64,000 bases of DNA. Source: Paeniglutamicibacter terrestris (GTDB lineage Bacteria; Actinomycetota; Actinomycetes; Actinomycetales; Micrococcaceae). The notes below the pieces were generated by a model. That model saw only the letters and a list, made by a program, of their open reading frames with translations, was not told the DNA's origin and did no database searches. The stretch covers positions 124,001-188,000 of the forward strand of contig NZ_JAAWVT010000003.1 in the NCBI RefSeq assembly GCF_012271785.1, in the 5' to 3' direction. Both the position numbers and the translations under genes were made by a program. This document shows, piece after piece, positions 55,007 through 63,620 of the stretch (the stretch's first letter is position 1; every line of letters starts with the position of its first letter).

Positions 55007-55013
55007 GAGGCTT

Positions 55014-55364
55014 ATGAGTGACGTTCTGCCATCGTGCCCCCAGTGTTCAAGCCCCTATACATACGAAATGGGTGCCTTGCTGGTGTGCCCCGAGTGCGCC
55101 CATGAGTGGTCCGCTGAAGCGGATGTCGTGGAAGAGCCACAGGAAAAAGTCATCAAGGATTCGGTTGGTAAGGTCCTGAGCGACGGCGACACCGTCACTA
55201 TCGTGAAAGACCTGAAGGTCAAGGGACAAGCCCAGTCCATCAAGGTCGGCACCAAGGTACGCAATATCCGCCTGGTCAACGGCACCGACGGTCACGATAT
55301 CGACTGCAAGGTCGATGGGTTTGGTCCCATGCAGCTGAAGTCGTCGGTCGTCAAAAAGGTCTAA
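55014..55364 (+). CDS. PhnA/YjdM-family zinc ribbon protein
   Basis: The 116-residue product has a zinc ribbon with CPQC and CPEC pairs (near residues 8-11 and 25-28). The conserved PhnA domain follows ([41 protein letters not shown]). Despite its name this family is not shown to act in phosphonate breakdown, and its role is unknown. It is a single gene with its own promoter and terminator. Confidence 0.9.
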   Translation: MSDVLPSCPQCSSPYTYEMGALLVCPECAHEWSAEADVVEEPQEKVIKDSVGKVLSDGDTVTIVKDLKVKGQAQSIKVGTKVRNIRLVNGTDGHDIDCKVDGFGPMQLKSSVVKKV

Positions 55365-55388
55365 CAAACCACCCTCCTCATTAGCTAT

Positions 55389-55428
55389 GCGCCGCCCTTC
55401 CCTAACACGGAGAGGTGGCGCTTTCTTT
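55389..55428 (+). terminator. Terminator after the PhnA-like gene
   Basis: GCGCC pairs with GGCGC with further pairs inside, followed by TTTCTTTCT. A second hairpin (GACCGCCAC/GTGGCGGT, near 55454-55490) follows within 30 bases. Confidence 0.75.
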
Positions 55429-55628
55429 CTGCCTTGAGACCTTCGACGGAGTTGACCGCCACCCCAGCTCTCTAAAGAGTGTGGCGGTGGTCGAAGAGAT
55501 CAAGCGCCGTGTTTCTACGATGGGGACGGGGAACTCAGGACGATTCCCTCTAAATTGAAGCTCCTGCCCATCAGTGCACGCGTAGTCTGATGAGAGGGGG
55601 GCTCCGAAGCTGGACACAAGGAGCCGTC

Positions 55629-56753
55629 ATGGAAAATCAAACGATCGACTTTCCAACGATCATCGTGGGAGCTGGCCAATGCGGATTGGCGATGGCTCAC
55701 GAATTGGTGCAGCGAGGCGAAGATTTTCTCGTGCTTGAGGCGGGCCCGACTCCTGGGAACTCGTGGCGCTCGCGTTGGGATTCTTTGGAACTGTTCACTC
55801 CCGCGGCTCATGATGCGTTACCGGGCAGCAAGTTCCCGGATAAACGTGTTTCCTACCCGACCGCAGGGGCGGTGGCGGATTATCTGGAAACCTACGCGAA
55901 GGCTAAGGGCGTCCCCGTTCGGACCTCAACAACCGTCACCGATGTGCGGGCTAGCGCCGACGGAGGTTTCTTGGTTCGGACAGCAGATACAACGTTCACA
56001 GCCCGTCGGGTAGTTATTGCGACGGGCGTTCACCAGCGTCCCAAAATTCCAGCGATAGCAGCGCAAATCTCCGCCGAGACGAGGCAGCTGCATTCGAGCG
56101 AGTATCGAAATCCTGCCATGGTTGCCGATGGTCCGGTTGCCGTGGTCGGTTTCGGAACATCTGGGGCCCAAATTGCCTGTGAATTGGTTGTCAGTCACCC
56201 GGTGGCCCTCTATGGAAATCCCACGCCTCATGTACCAGAAGCTCTCATCCGCTTTGCGCCAGCGCTCTATTGGCTGCTGGTCCATAGGTTGTTGACTCGC
56301 TCGACGCCCATGGGTCGGAAAGTCGCTAAGGGATTCTTCACCCGAGGTGCGCCGCTCATCCGAGTTTCGGTCAAAGACGTTCAAGCGGCCGGAGTACAGA
56401 CGGCTGGGCGAGTGGAATCAATACACGGTGGGAAGCTGATGACGAAGGATGGCACCCCCATGGAGGCATCCACCATCATTTGGGCTACTGGGTATCGCCC
56501 AGACTATTCATGGATTGATGGACTGCAGCTTGATGAGCTCGGCTATCCACTGCATCGCCGGGGGATCAGCACGCAGATTCCTGGGCTCGGATTCCTCGGG
56601 ATTCCTTTTCTCTACGGGTTAACGTCCGGAATTATCGGGGGAGTAGGTCGAGATTCCCGCTACCTGGCACGTCATTTGCATCCGTACAAGGAAGCTGGGC
56701 ACGCTGCGGACCCACCGTTTGGTCTCAACACGAGTGCAAGGGATCACGAGTAG
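55629..56753 (+). CDS. FAD/NAD(P)-binding flavoprotein (CzcO/monooxygenase-like)
   Basis: The 374-residue protein has an FAD motif IIVGAGQCGLAMAHEL (residues 10-25), an NAD(P) motif VAVVGFGTSGAQIACEL (near 169-185) and the family signature TIIWATGYRPDYSWI. This is the layout of flavin-containing monooxygenase-like and CzcO-like proteins. Substrate is unknown. AAGGAG five bases before the ATG fixes the start. Its base composition is noticeably lower in G+C than the housekeeping genes around it, so transfer is possible. It stands alone. Confidence 0.8.
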   Translation: MENQTIDFPTIIVGAGQCGLAMAHELVQRGEDFLVLEAGPTPGNSWRSRWDSLELFTPAAHDALPGSKFPDKRVSYPTAGAVADYLETYAKAKGVPVRTSTTVTDVRASADGGFLVRTADTTFTARRVVIATGVHQRPKIPAIAAQISAETRQLHSSEYRNPAMVADGPVAVVGFGTSGAQIACELVVSHPVALYGNPTPHVPEALIRFAPALYWLLVHRLLTRSTPMGRKVAKGFFTRGAPLIRVSVKDVQAAGVQTAGRVESIHGGKLMTKDGTPMEASTIIWATGYRPDYSWIDGLQLDELGYPLHRRGISTQIPGLGFLGIPFLYGLTSGIIGGVGRDSRYLARHLHPYKEAGHAADPPFGLNTSARDHE

Positions 56754-56795
56754 GCAGCGGCCCCGACATGCTAAGTTGGCCGTGGCGCGCGGTCT

Positions 56796-56824
56796 TTCGA
56801 AGGCGATTGGCTCGCGCCTTCGAA
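56796..56824. promoter_or_regulatory. Palindrome before the YggS-type gene
   Basis: TTCGAAGGCG (56796-56805) is perfectly repeated in inverse at 56815-56824. It lies 11 bases before the GTG at 56835 and 31 before the ATG at 56856. It could be an operator or the terminator of the flavoprotein gene. Confidence 0.5.
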
Positions 56825-56855
56825 GTTCCTATTCGTGAAAGATTCTTACCCCGCC

Positions 56856-57620
56856 ATGACACTTCCGTTGAACGCTTCCAGCCCGGCCGCCACGCACGCC
56901 AACTCCACAGAGGATTTTGCGCGAAACCTTGCTTCCATCAAGACACGCATCGATGTTGCCGCCCGAAAGGCCGGGCGTGACCCCGCTTCGATTCGGCTGT
57001 TGCCGGTCAGCAAGACAGTGCCGGAAGATCGCCTCCGCTTGGCGATCGCAGCGGGGATGGATTTCCTCGGAGAAAATAAAGTCCAAGAGGTTGCCCGTAA
57101 GGCAGAACTTCTTGCCGACATTCCTGGTCTGAAGTTCTCGGTTATCGGAAGCCTGCAAACCAACAAGGCAAAGTACGTGGCGAAATTTGCCGACGAATTT
57201 CAGGCTCTTGAAAACGTTCGCCAAGCAGCGGCGCTACAGAACCGTCTTGAGATCGAAGATCGCCAGCTAGATGTCTTCGTTCAGGTCAATACGTCCGATG
57301 AGGATAGCAAGTCGGGGCTCGCGCCGGCCGACGTGCAGGCATTTGTCGAAGAGCTCCCGCAATTCGACCGACTCCACATTAAGGGCCTGATGACCTTGGC
57401 ACTGTTCAGCGATGACAAGGATGCGGTGCGCGCATGCTTCGTGCGCCTTCGGGAGCTGCGCGACATGCTGCGCGACAGTGCTCCGGCGGGAATGCATATC
57501 GAGGAGCTCTCCATGGGGATGAGCGGTGACTTCGAGCTTGCCATCGAGGAAGGCTCGACGGTGGTTCGCGTGGGCCAAGGCATTTTCGGTGCCCGCGAAC
57601 TTCCGACCGTCAATAATTGA
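56856..57620 (+). CDS. YggS-family pyridoxal-phosphate-binding protein
   Basis: This family binds PLP without known enzyme activity and buffers PLP in the cell. The 254-residue product has LLPVSKTVPEDRLR with the PLP lysine, FLGENKVQE, FSVIGSLQTNKAKYV, and the C-terminal LSMGMSGDFELAIEEGSTVVRVG. The ATG at 56856 is used; a GTG at 56835 in the same frame would add seven residues, and neither has a clear Shine-Dalgarno. Elsewhere in actinobacteria this gene lies near ftsZ; here it stands alone before the nrd control region. Confidence 0.9.
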   Translation: MTLPLNASSPAATHANSTEDFARNLASIKTRIDVAARKAGRDPASIRLLPVSKTVPEDRLRLAIAAGMDFLGENKVQEVARKAELLADIPGLKFSVIGSLQTNKAKYVAKFADEFQALENVRQAAALQNRLEIEDRQLDVFVQVNTSDEDSKSGLAPADVQAFVEELPQFDRLHIKGLMTLALFSDDKDAVRACFVRLRELRDMLRDSAPAGMHIEELSMGMSGDFELAIEEGSTVVRVGQGIFGARELPTVNN

Positions 57621-57859
57621 CCCGGAGGCACCTCGGATAACACCGAGGGGCAATGGTCTTGCGGCCAAACGCACTATCAGTGACTCGCGGCTTCACATCG
57701 AGGGGACAAACGACGTGGACACCGGGCTTCGCCTACCGGTCTGGCCGAAGCTGTATCCGTGCCGGGAACAACTCTCGTCCCAAGGTAGATCTGTCAAATG
57801 ACCGCATTGCGCCATTTGCCATGACCTTGTGCGGGAAAGTGCGGATCCGGAACTGTCCT

Positions 57860-57907
57860 ACCCCACCAGTAGTGTTTCCCTAGGGGTTGCCGAACCACAT
57901 CTAGTGG
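57860..57907. promoter_or_regulatory. Tandem NrdR-like boxes
   Basis: The two 16-base sites share the TAGTG half of the NrdR box and lie 32 bases apart, three helical turns, as expected of NrdR box pairs. The second is part of a perfect CGAACCAC/GTGGTTCG palindrome (57891-57911). Matches to the consensus are about 10 of 16 each. Confidence 0.55.
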
Positions 57908-57983
57908 TTCGCGCCAATTCCATCGACACGCCGTGCTGAACGACACGCCAGATCTTTAAACGCCGCCCGAACACTCCACAGGT

Positions 57984-58057
57984 TGTGGATAGATTTTCGA
58001 ATTTACCGGATTCGCGGGGTTTAAAGAGGGACTGTTATCCACAAGGGGTGTGGACGA
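57984..58057. promoter_or_regulatory. DnaA-box cluster upstream of nrdHIEF
   Basis: TTATCCACA (58035-58043) is a perfect DnaA box. TGTGGATAG (57984-57992) and TGTGGACGA (58049-58057) are one- or two-base variants on the other strand. DnaA control of ribonucleotide reductase is known in E. coli; here it is inferred. Confidence 0.6.
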
Positions 58058-58115
58058 GTGGGAAGTTAAACCACAAGGGTGTAATACATCATGTTGGGGT
58101 CTACCTCCCCATTGC

Positions 58116-58131
58116 CTACTAGATGTAGTAT
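58116..58131. promoter_or_regulatory. Third NrdR-like palindrome
   Basis: CTACTAGATGTAGTAT contains the palindrome TACTA-GATG-TAGTA and matches the NrdR consensus at about 11 of 16 positions. It lies about 185 bases before nrdH. Confidence 0.5.
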
Positions 58132-58315
58132 TGAATCAGCTGGTGAGACCTAGTGCTCCAACTCCCTCAATGGGGAAATAAGTACGATCTCCACCTCTTT
58201 TAGGCATCATGGCTAACGAGAAAAATCAGTTCATGTGCTTTCCCCAGATTCGGGGGCGGGCATAGGGAGCCAGCACCAACACATACAAAGTTTTTGCACG
58301 AGGGGATCAACGGAA

Positions 58316-58561
58316 ATGACCGTCACGGTTTACACGAAGCCAGCATGCGTTCAGTGCAACGCGACCTACCGAGCTCTTGATAAAAAGGGCATCGTCTACC
58401 AAAGCGTAGACATCTCACAGGATCCGGCTGCTTTGGAGCGTGTGCGCGCCCTGGGATACATGCAGGCACCTGTTGTTATCACCGACGCCGATCACTGGTC
58501 GGGGTTCCGCCCAGACAAGATTGAAGAACTGGCCCTGACTCAGAGCGCATCCGTCGCCTAA
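58316..58561 (+). CDS. nrdH: Glutaredoxin-like protein NrdH
   Basis: NrdH supplies electrons to class Ib ribonucleotide reductase and is itself reduced by thioredoxin reductase. The 81-residue product has the CVQC active site (Cys11, Cys14) and the NrdH signature WSGFRPDKI. It is the first gene of nrdHIEF; nrdI follows after 48 bases. Confidence 0.96.
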   Translation: MTVTVYTKPACVQCNATYRALDKKGIVYQSVDISQDPAALERVRALGYMQAPVVITDADHWSGFRPDKIEELALTQSASVA

Positions 58562-58609
58562 CCAGCCACCAGCAGCCTTCACGATTCTAGTAATTTCGAG
58601 GCGATCACA

Positions 58610-59092
58610 ATGCCCACTTCAGCGTTGGCACGATCACGGGTGCATGACAACGCCATTGCGGCCGAAGTGCACACCAAGAATAATTTGATCTACTTCTCTT
58701 CGGCTTCCGGGTATACCCACCGCTTTGCAGAGAAGCTGGATCTGGAATGCGCGCGCATTCCGTTGAAGAGCCATGAACCTCATCTCGTGGCCGACGAACC
58801 ATTTGTGCTATTGCTTCCGACCTATGGAGGCGAAAAAGGCGAACGTTCCATCCCGCCACAGGTCGTCAAGTTTCTCAATGACGCGCGCAACCGGCATCTG
58901 ATAGCAGGCGTTATCGGCGCCGGAAACACAAACTTTGGAACGGCATACTGCTTAGCAGCACGCAAGATCGCAGCTAAATGCAACGTTCCGCTTCTGTATA
59001 AATTTGAATTGATGGGCACACCAGAAGATGTGACCCGCGTTCACCAAGGATTGGAAGTCTTTTGGACACGAAAGTCGCAGAACCTGAAATGA
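58610..59092 (+). CDS. nrdI: Flavodoxin-like protein NrdI
   Basis: NrdI is the flavoprotein that helps form the dimanganese-tyrosyl radical of NrdF. The 160-residue product has [14 protein letters not shown] (FMN phosphate loop), LLLPTYGGE and [11 protein letters not shown]. The first 20 residues are longer than usual, so a later start is possible. It overlaps nrdE by 31 bases if nrdE starts at TTG 59062. Confidence 0.94.
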   Translation: MPTSALARSRVHDNAIAAEVHTKNNLIYFSSASGYTHRFAEKLDLECARIPLKSHEPHLVADEPFVLLLPTYGGEKGERSIPPQVVKFLNDARNRHLIAGVIGAGNTNFGTAYCLAARKIAAKCNVPLLYKFELMGTPEDVTRVHQGLEVFWTRKSQNLK

Positions 59093-61230
59093 AGCAAAAC
59101 GCCAAAGAAATGCCGGCAGCTTTTCAGGGACTGGGTTACCACGAACTGAACGCCATGCTGAACCTGTACGGGGCAGATGGTCGTATCCAGTTCGAGGCCG
59201 ACCGCGCCGCAGCCAACCAGTACTTCCTGGAGCACGTGAACAACAACACCGTGTTCTTCCATGACTTGGATGAGAAGCTCGAGTACCTGGTCAAGCATGA
59301 GTACTACGAGCGCGAGACGCTCGATCAGTACACCATGAACTTCATTCGCGATCTCTACCGCGGTGCCTACGCAAAGAAGTTCCGCTTTGAGACTTTCTTG
59401 GGCGCCTTCAAGTTCTACACCTCGTACACCTTGAAGACCTTTGACGGCAAGCGTTACCTCGAACGCTACGAAGACCGTGTCTGCATGGTGGCTTTGCACT
59501 TGGCTCGTGGCAACGAAGAGATGGCCGTCTCCCTGGTCGACGAGATCATTGAGGGCCGCTTCCAGCCGGCCACCCCCACATTCCTCAACGCTGGCAAGGC
59601 CCAGCGTGGCGAGCTCGTTTCCTGCTTCTTGCTTCGTATCGAAGACAACATGGAATCGATCTCCCGCGGCATCAACTCCTCGCTGCAGCTCTCCAAGCGC
59701 GGCGGCGGCGTCGCTCTTTCGCTGACCAACGTCCGCGAACACGGTGCTCCGATCAAGCAGATCGAGAACCAGTCCTCCGGCGTCATCCCCGTGATGAAGC
59801 TTCTCGAAGACAGCTTCTCCTACGCCAACCAGCTCGGCGCACGCCAGGGTGCCGGTGCCGTGTACCTGAACGCCCACCACCCGGACATCCTGCGCTTCTT
59901 GGACACCAAGCGTGAAAACGCTGACGAGAAGATCCGCATCAAGACCCTTTCCCTGGGTGTTGTCGTTCCGGATATCACCTTCGACTTGGCGCGCAAGAAC
60001 GAGGACATGTACCTGTTCTCGCCGTACGACGTCCAGAAGGTCTACGGAGTTCCTTTCAGCGACATCTTCGTCTCGGAAAAGTACTACGAAATGGTCGACG
60101 ATGCTCGCATCAAGAAGACCAAGATCAACGCGCGTGAATTCTTCCAGACCCTAGCAGAGATCCAGTTCGAATCCGGTTACCCGTACATCATGTTCGAGGA
60201 CACCGTAAACCGAGCCAACCCCATCAAGGGCAAGATCTCGATGAGCAACTTGTGCTCGGAGATCCTCCAGGTGTCGACCGCTTCGGAATACAACGAGGAC
60301 CTGAGCTACCAGACCGTGGGCAAGGACATCTCTTGCAACCTCGGCTCGATGAACATCGCCAAGGCGATGGACGGCAAGAACCTTGGTGCCTCGATCGAAA
60401 CCGCCATCCGTGCGCTCTCGGCCGTCTCGGACATGTCGTACATCAACTCCGTTCCTTCGATTGCCCAGGGCAACGCGAAGACTCACGCCATCGGCTTGGG
60501 ACAGATGAACCTCCACGGTTTCCTGGCTCGCGAGCGTATCCACTACGGTTCGGAAGAAGGGTTGGACTTCACCAACATCTACTTCTACACCGTCGTGTTC
60601 CACGCGCTGAGCGCCTCGAACAAGTTGGCCATCGAAACCGGAACGTCCTTCGACGGATTTGCGGATTCGAAGTACGCCTCGGGCGAGTACTTCGAGAAGT
60701 ACACCGATCAGGAATGGGTTCCGGCCACCGAGCGTGTGCGTGAACTCTTCGCCGGCATCGACATCCCGACTCAGGACGACTGGCGTGCGCTGAAGGCTTC
60801 GGTCATGGAGCACGGCATCTACAACCAGAACCTGCAGGCAGTCCCGCCAACCGGCTCGATTTCCTACATCAACAACTCGACCTCCTCCATCCACCCGGTG
60901 GCTGCGAAGATCGAGATCCGCAAGGAAGGCAAGATCGGACGGGTTTACTACCCGGCCCCGTACCTGACCAATGACAACCTGGAGTTCTACCAGGATGCAT
61001 ATGAAATTGGTTACGAAAAGGTCATTGACACCTACGCGGTTGCCACCCAGCACGTGGACCAGGGCCTGTCCCTGACGCTGTTCTTCAAGGACACCGCCAC
61101 CACGCGTGACATCAACAAGGCGCAGATCTACGCATGGCGCAAGGGCATCAAGACGCTCTACTACATCCGCCTGCGCCAGATGGCACTTGAGGGAACCGAA
61201 GTTGAAGGTTGCGTTTCCTGCGCACTCTAA
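59062..61230 (+). CDS. nrdE: Ribonucleoside-diphosphate reductase alpha subunit (class Ib)
   Basis: NrdE reduces ribonucleoside diphosphates to deoxy forms. The 722-residue product has the substrate-loop region [19 protein letters not shown], the radical-site cysteine in SMSNLCSEI, and [26 protein letters not shown] and the C-terminal redox pair CVSC. It lacks the ATP-cone of class Ia enzymes. The TTG at 59062 has GGAAG about 6 bases upstream; an ATG at 59089 that overlaps the nrdI stop by four bases (ATGA) is an equally reasonable start. A perfect hairpin lies after it, before nrdF. Confidence 0.95.
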   Translation: MDTKVAEPEMKQNAKEMPAAFQGLGYHELNAMLNLYGADGRIQFEADRAAANQYFLEHVNNNTVFFHDLDEKLEYLVKHEYYERETLDQYTMNFIRDLYRGAYAKKFRFETFLGAFKFYTSYTLKTFDGKRYLERYEDRVCMVALHLARGNEEMAVSLVDEIIEGRFQPATPTFLNAGKAQRGELVSCFLLRIEDNMESISRGINSSLQLSKRGGGVALSLTNVREHGAPIKQIENQSSGVIPVMKLLEDSFSYANQLGARQGAGAVYLNAHHPDILRFLDTKRENADEKIRIKTLSLGVVVPDITFDLARKNEDMYLFSPYDVQKVYGVPFSDIFVSEKYYEMVDDARIKKTKINAREFFQTLAEIQFESGYPYIMFEDTVNRANPIKGKISMSNLCSEILQVSTASEYNEDLSYQTVGKDISCNLGSMNIAKAMDGKNLGASIETAIRALSAVSDMSYINSVPSIAQGNAKTHAIGLGQMNLHGFLARERIHYGSEEGLDFTNIYFYTVVFHALSASNKLAIETGTSFDGFADSKYASGEYFEKYTDQEWVPATERVRELFAGIDIPTQDDWRALKASVMEHGIYNQNLQAVPPTGSISYINNSTSSIHPVAAKIEIRKEGKIGRVYYPAPYLTNDNLEFYQDAYEIGYEKVIDTYAVATQHVDQGLSLTLFFKDTATTRDINKAQIYAWRKGIKTLYYIRLRQMALEGTEVEGCVSCAL

Positions 61231-61280
61231 GCGCTGCCGATTCACCACAGGTTGCAAGGTAGCGATACCCTAGCAACCGA

Positions 61281-61320
61281 GTACGTACGACGACGGGTGT
61301 GAACCCGTCGTCGTACGTAC
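61281..61320. terminator. Perfect 18-bp hairpin between nrdE and nrdF
   Basis: GTACGTACGACGACGGGT (61281-61298) is perfectly repeated in inverse at 61303-61320 around a four-base loop. No T run follows on the plus strand. It may stabilise the nrdE mRNA end, mark processing, or lower nrdF read-through. Confidence 0.7.
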
Positions 61321-61342
61321 ACCCGCTTTAACCAAAACTTGA

Positions 61343-62338
<996 letters not shown>

Positions 62339-62362
62339 GTCCTGATCTAACCGCTTCAGCTC

Positions 62363-62405
62363 AAGGGCGCCAGCATCCCACCACGGGAAGCTGGCGCCCT
62401 TTGCT
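62363..62405 (+). terminator. Terminator after nrdF
   Basis: AAGGGCGCCAGC (62363-62374) is perfectly repeated in inverse at 62390-62401, followed by TGCTGTTG. An 18-base perfect palindrome GCCAGCTAGCTAGCTGGC (62409-62426) follows immediately and may serve the convergent gene. Confidence 0.8.
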
Positions 62406-62454
62406 GTTGCCAGCTAGCTAGCTGGCTGAACCATGGCCATGACGATGGCAATAT

Positions 62455-62859
62455 CTACGCGTCCACGTCCGCAGCGCTGGCGGCAGCATAATTTGGGGTG
62501 AGCGCGGAAAACGCGCACAGCCAGCCGGCTGAGCGATGAATGAAGGTTTCTGTCACCCATTCATCGGCGGTGAAAGGGACGCCGCGCCAGCTGCCCCTAT
62601 TGGTGCCGTGGGCCAGGACCACCGCCACGTCACCATAGACACGTGCCTCAAGGACCTCAAAGGCCATTTCGGAGTGGCTCAGCTGTCCAGATTCGACCGC
62701 CGCCAAGAAATCGGCCCTTTTCCCAGGGCCTCCTTCCGGCGTGACCATAACCCAGTCCGGCTCTGCGAATGACCCGATCAGTGGGGCATCGTTGGCCACG
62801 ATCGCTTCGGCCCACCGATCGAGAAGATCTTGGAATGATGCGAGGCTATCAGTTTCCAT
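62455..62859 (-). CDS. SnoaL/DUF4440-like protein
   Basis: The 134-residue protein has the NTF2-like fold pattern of DUF4440: an N-terminal helix with RWAEAIVANDAPLIGSFAEPDWVMV, then VYGDVAVVLAHGT and FIHRSAGWLCAFSALTP. Such proteins bind small ligands or act as minor enzymes; the substrate is unknown. CATACT six bases before the ATG at 62859 suggests a leaderless start. Confidence 0.72.
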   Translation of the reverse strand: METDSLASFQDLLDRWAEAIVANDAPLIGSFAEPDWVMVTPEGGPGKRADFLAAVESGQLSHSEMAFEVLEARVYGDVAVVLAHGTNRGSWRGVPFTADEWVTETFIHRSAGWLCAFSALTPNYAAASAADVDA

Positions 62860-62909
62860 GTGATCAGTATGGGCTGGGCCCGGGGCCCGGGCAATGCCGT
62901 GTGCAGCGA

Positions 62910-63509
62910 TTAGTCGGTGCTTGACTTCTTAGTGGGCCTGGCGCGCACATGCATTCGTTCTCCCTGCGGGCCAAAGAGGGTCAGGAATTCCACGGCTTGC
63001 TCATCGGCTCGTCCGAACCAATGCGGGGTGCGGGTATTAAACTCGGCCGCCTCGCCAGCGGGCAAAACGATGTCATGTTCGCCGAGGCACAGCCGTAACT
63101 TTCCCTTCAGCACATAGAGCCACTCGTAGCCTTCGTGGACTTGCAAGTCGGGAACCGAGCGACTGCTGCCGGCCGGAAGGACGTTCTTGAAGGCCTGTAG
63201 TCCTCCGCCTGAATCCTTGCTCAGCGGCAAGATCGTCATGCCGTGGCGTTCGATGGGCTTGATGTGGATGCGAGGGTCTCCCGTCTGTGGTGCTCCCACC
63301 AGATCATCGAGCGGAACCCCGTGGGCGCGGGCCAAGGGAAGTAGTTGCTCGAGGGTGGGGCGGCGTTGGCCCGATTCAAGACGCGAGAGCGTGCTCAGCG
63401 AGATCCCACTGAGTGCCGAGAGTTCCTGAAGCGTCAGGTTGTTTCCGGTACGCAGCGCCTTCAAGCGAGGGCCAACGCGGGAGAGAGTGTCATCGATGTC
63501 CTGATCCAT
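62910..63509 (-). CDS. XRE-family regulator with cupin sensor domain
   Basis: The 199-residue protein has an N-terminal HTH (LTLQELSALSGISLSTLSRLE, residues 25-45) and a C-terminal cupin domain. The cupin has HEGYEWLYVLKGKLRLCLG and IVLPAGEAAEFNTRTPHWFG. XRE-cupin proteins usually repress a neighbouring oxidoreductase gene. Here it is divergent from a flavoprotein gene with palindromes between, so it probably controls both. The ATG at 63509 is used; an ATG six codons upstream is possible. Confidence 0.9.
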   Translation of the reverse strand: MDQDIDDTLSRVGPRLKALRTGNNLTLQELSALSGISLSTLSRLESGQRRPTLEQLLPLARAHGVPLDDLVGAPQTGDPRIHIKPIERHGMTILPLSKDSGGGLQAFKNVLPAGSSRSVPDLQVHEGYEWLYVLKGKLRLCLGEHDIVLPAGEAAEFNTRTPHWFGRADEQAVEFLTLFGPQGERMHVRARPTKKSSTD

Positions 63510-63516
63510 ATTCCCA

Positions 63517-63543
63517 TTTTGCCACATTAGCAAAAATGTTTGC
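63517..63543. promoter_or_regulatory. Palindromic operator between the XRE-cupin and flavoprotein genes
   Basis: TTTTGC (63517-63522) and GCAAAA (63530-63535) form a palindrome with a 7-base spacer. GCAAA (63530-63534) and TTTGC (63539-63543) form a second one that shares the middle half-site. This is the likely binding site of the XRE-cupin protein. Confidence 0.65.
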
Positions 63544-63620
63544 CATCTTTTGTGGGTTGGGCGCACGCTTAAAGAGCGCAAGCACGGGGCTTGGCAAGCG
63601 AAGCAATCGGAGAAAATCCC

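Larger units (their letters stand above)
57621..58315 (+). promoter_or_regulatory. Long control region of nrdHIEF
   Basis: No gene is supported in this 695-base gap. It contains a pair of NrdR-like boxes 32 bases apart (57860-57875 and 57892-57907), a third NrdR-like palindrome (58116-58131), and three DnaA-box-like sites (57984-57992, 58035-58043, 58049-58057). A CCTCGG/CCGAGG hairpin after the YggS gene (57631-57648) is a weak terminator. Short open frames in it lack family-like sequence. Confidence 0.55.

Noticed and set aside
57653-57883. 76-codon frame in the nrd control region
   Set aside because: No Shine-Dalgarno or leaderless -10, no family likeness, and it overlaps an NrdR-like box.
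57984-58057. DnaA boxes as a replication origin
   Set aside because: No dnaA, dnaN or AT-rich unwinding element nearby; the position upstream of nrdHIEF explains them better.
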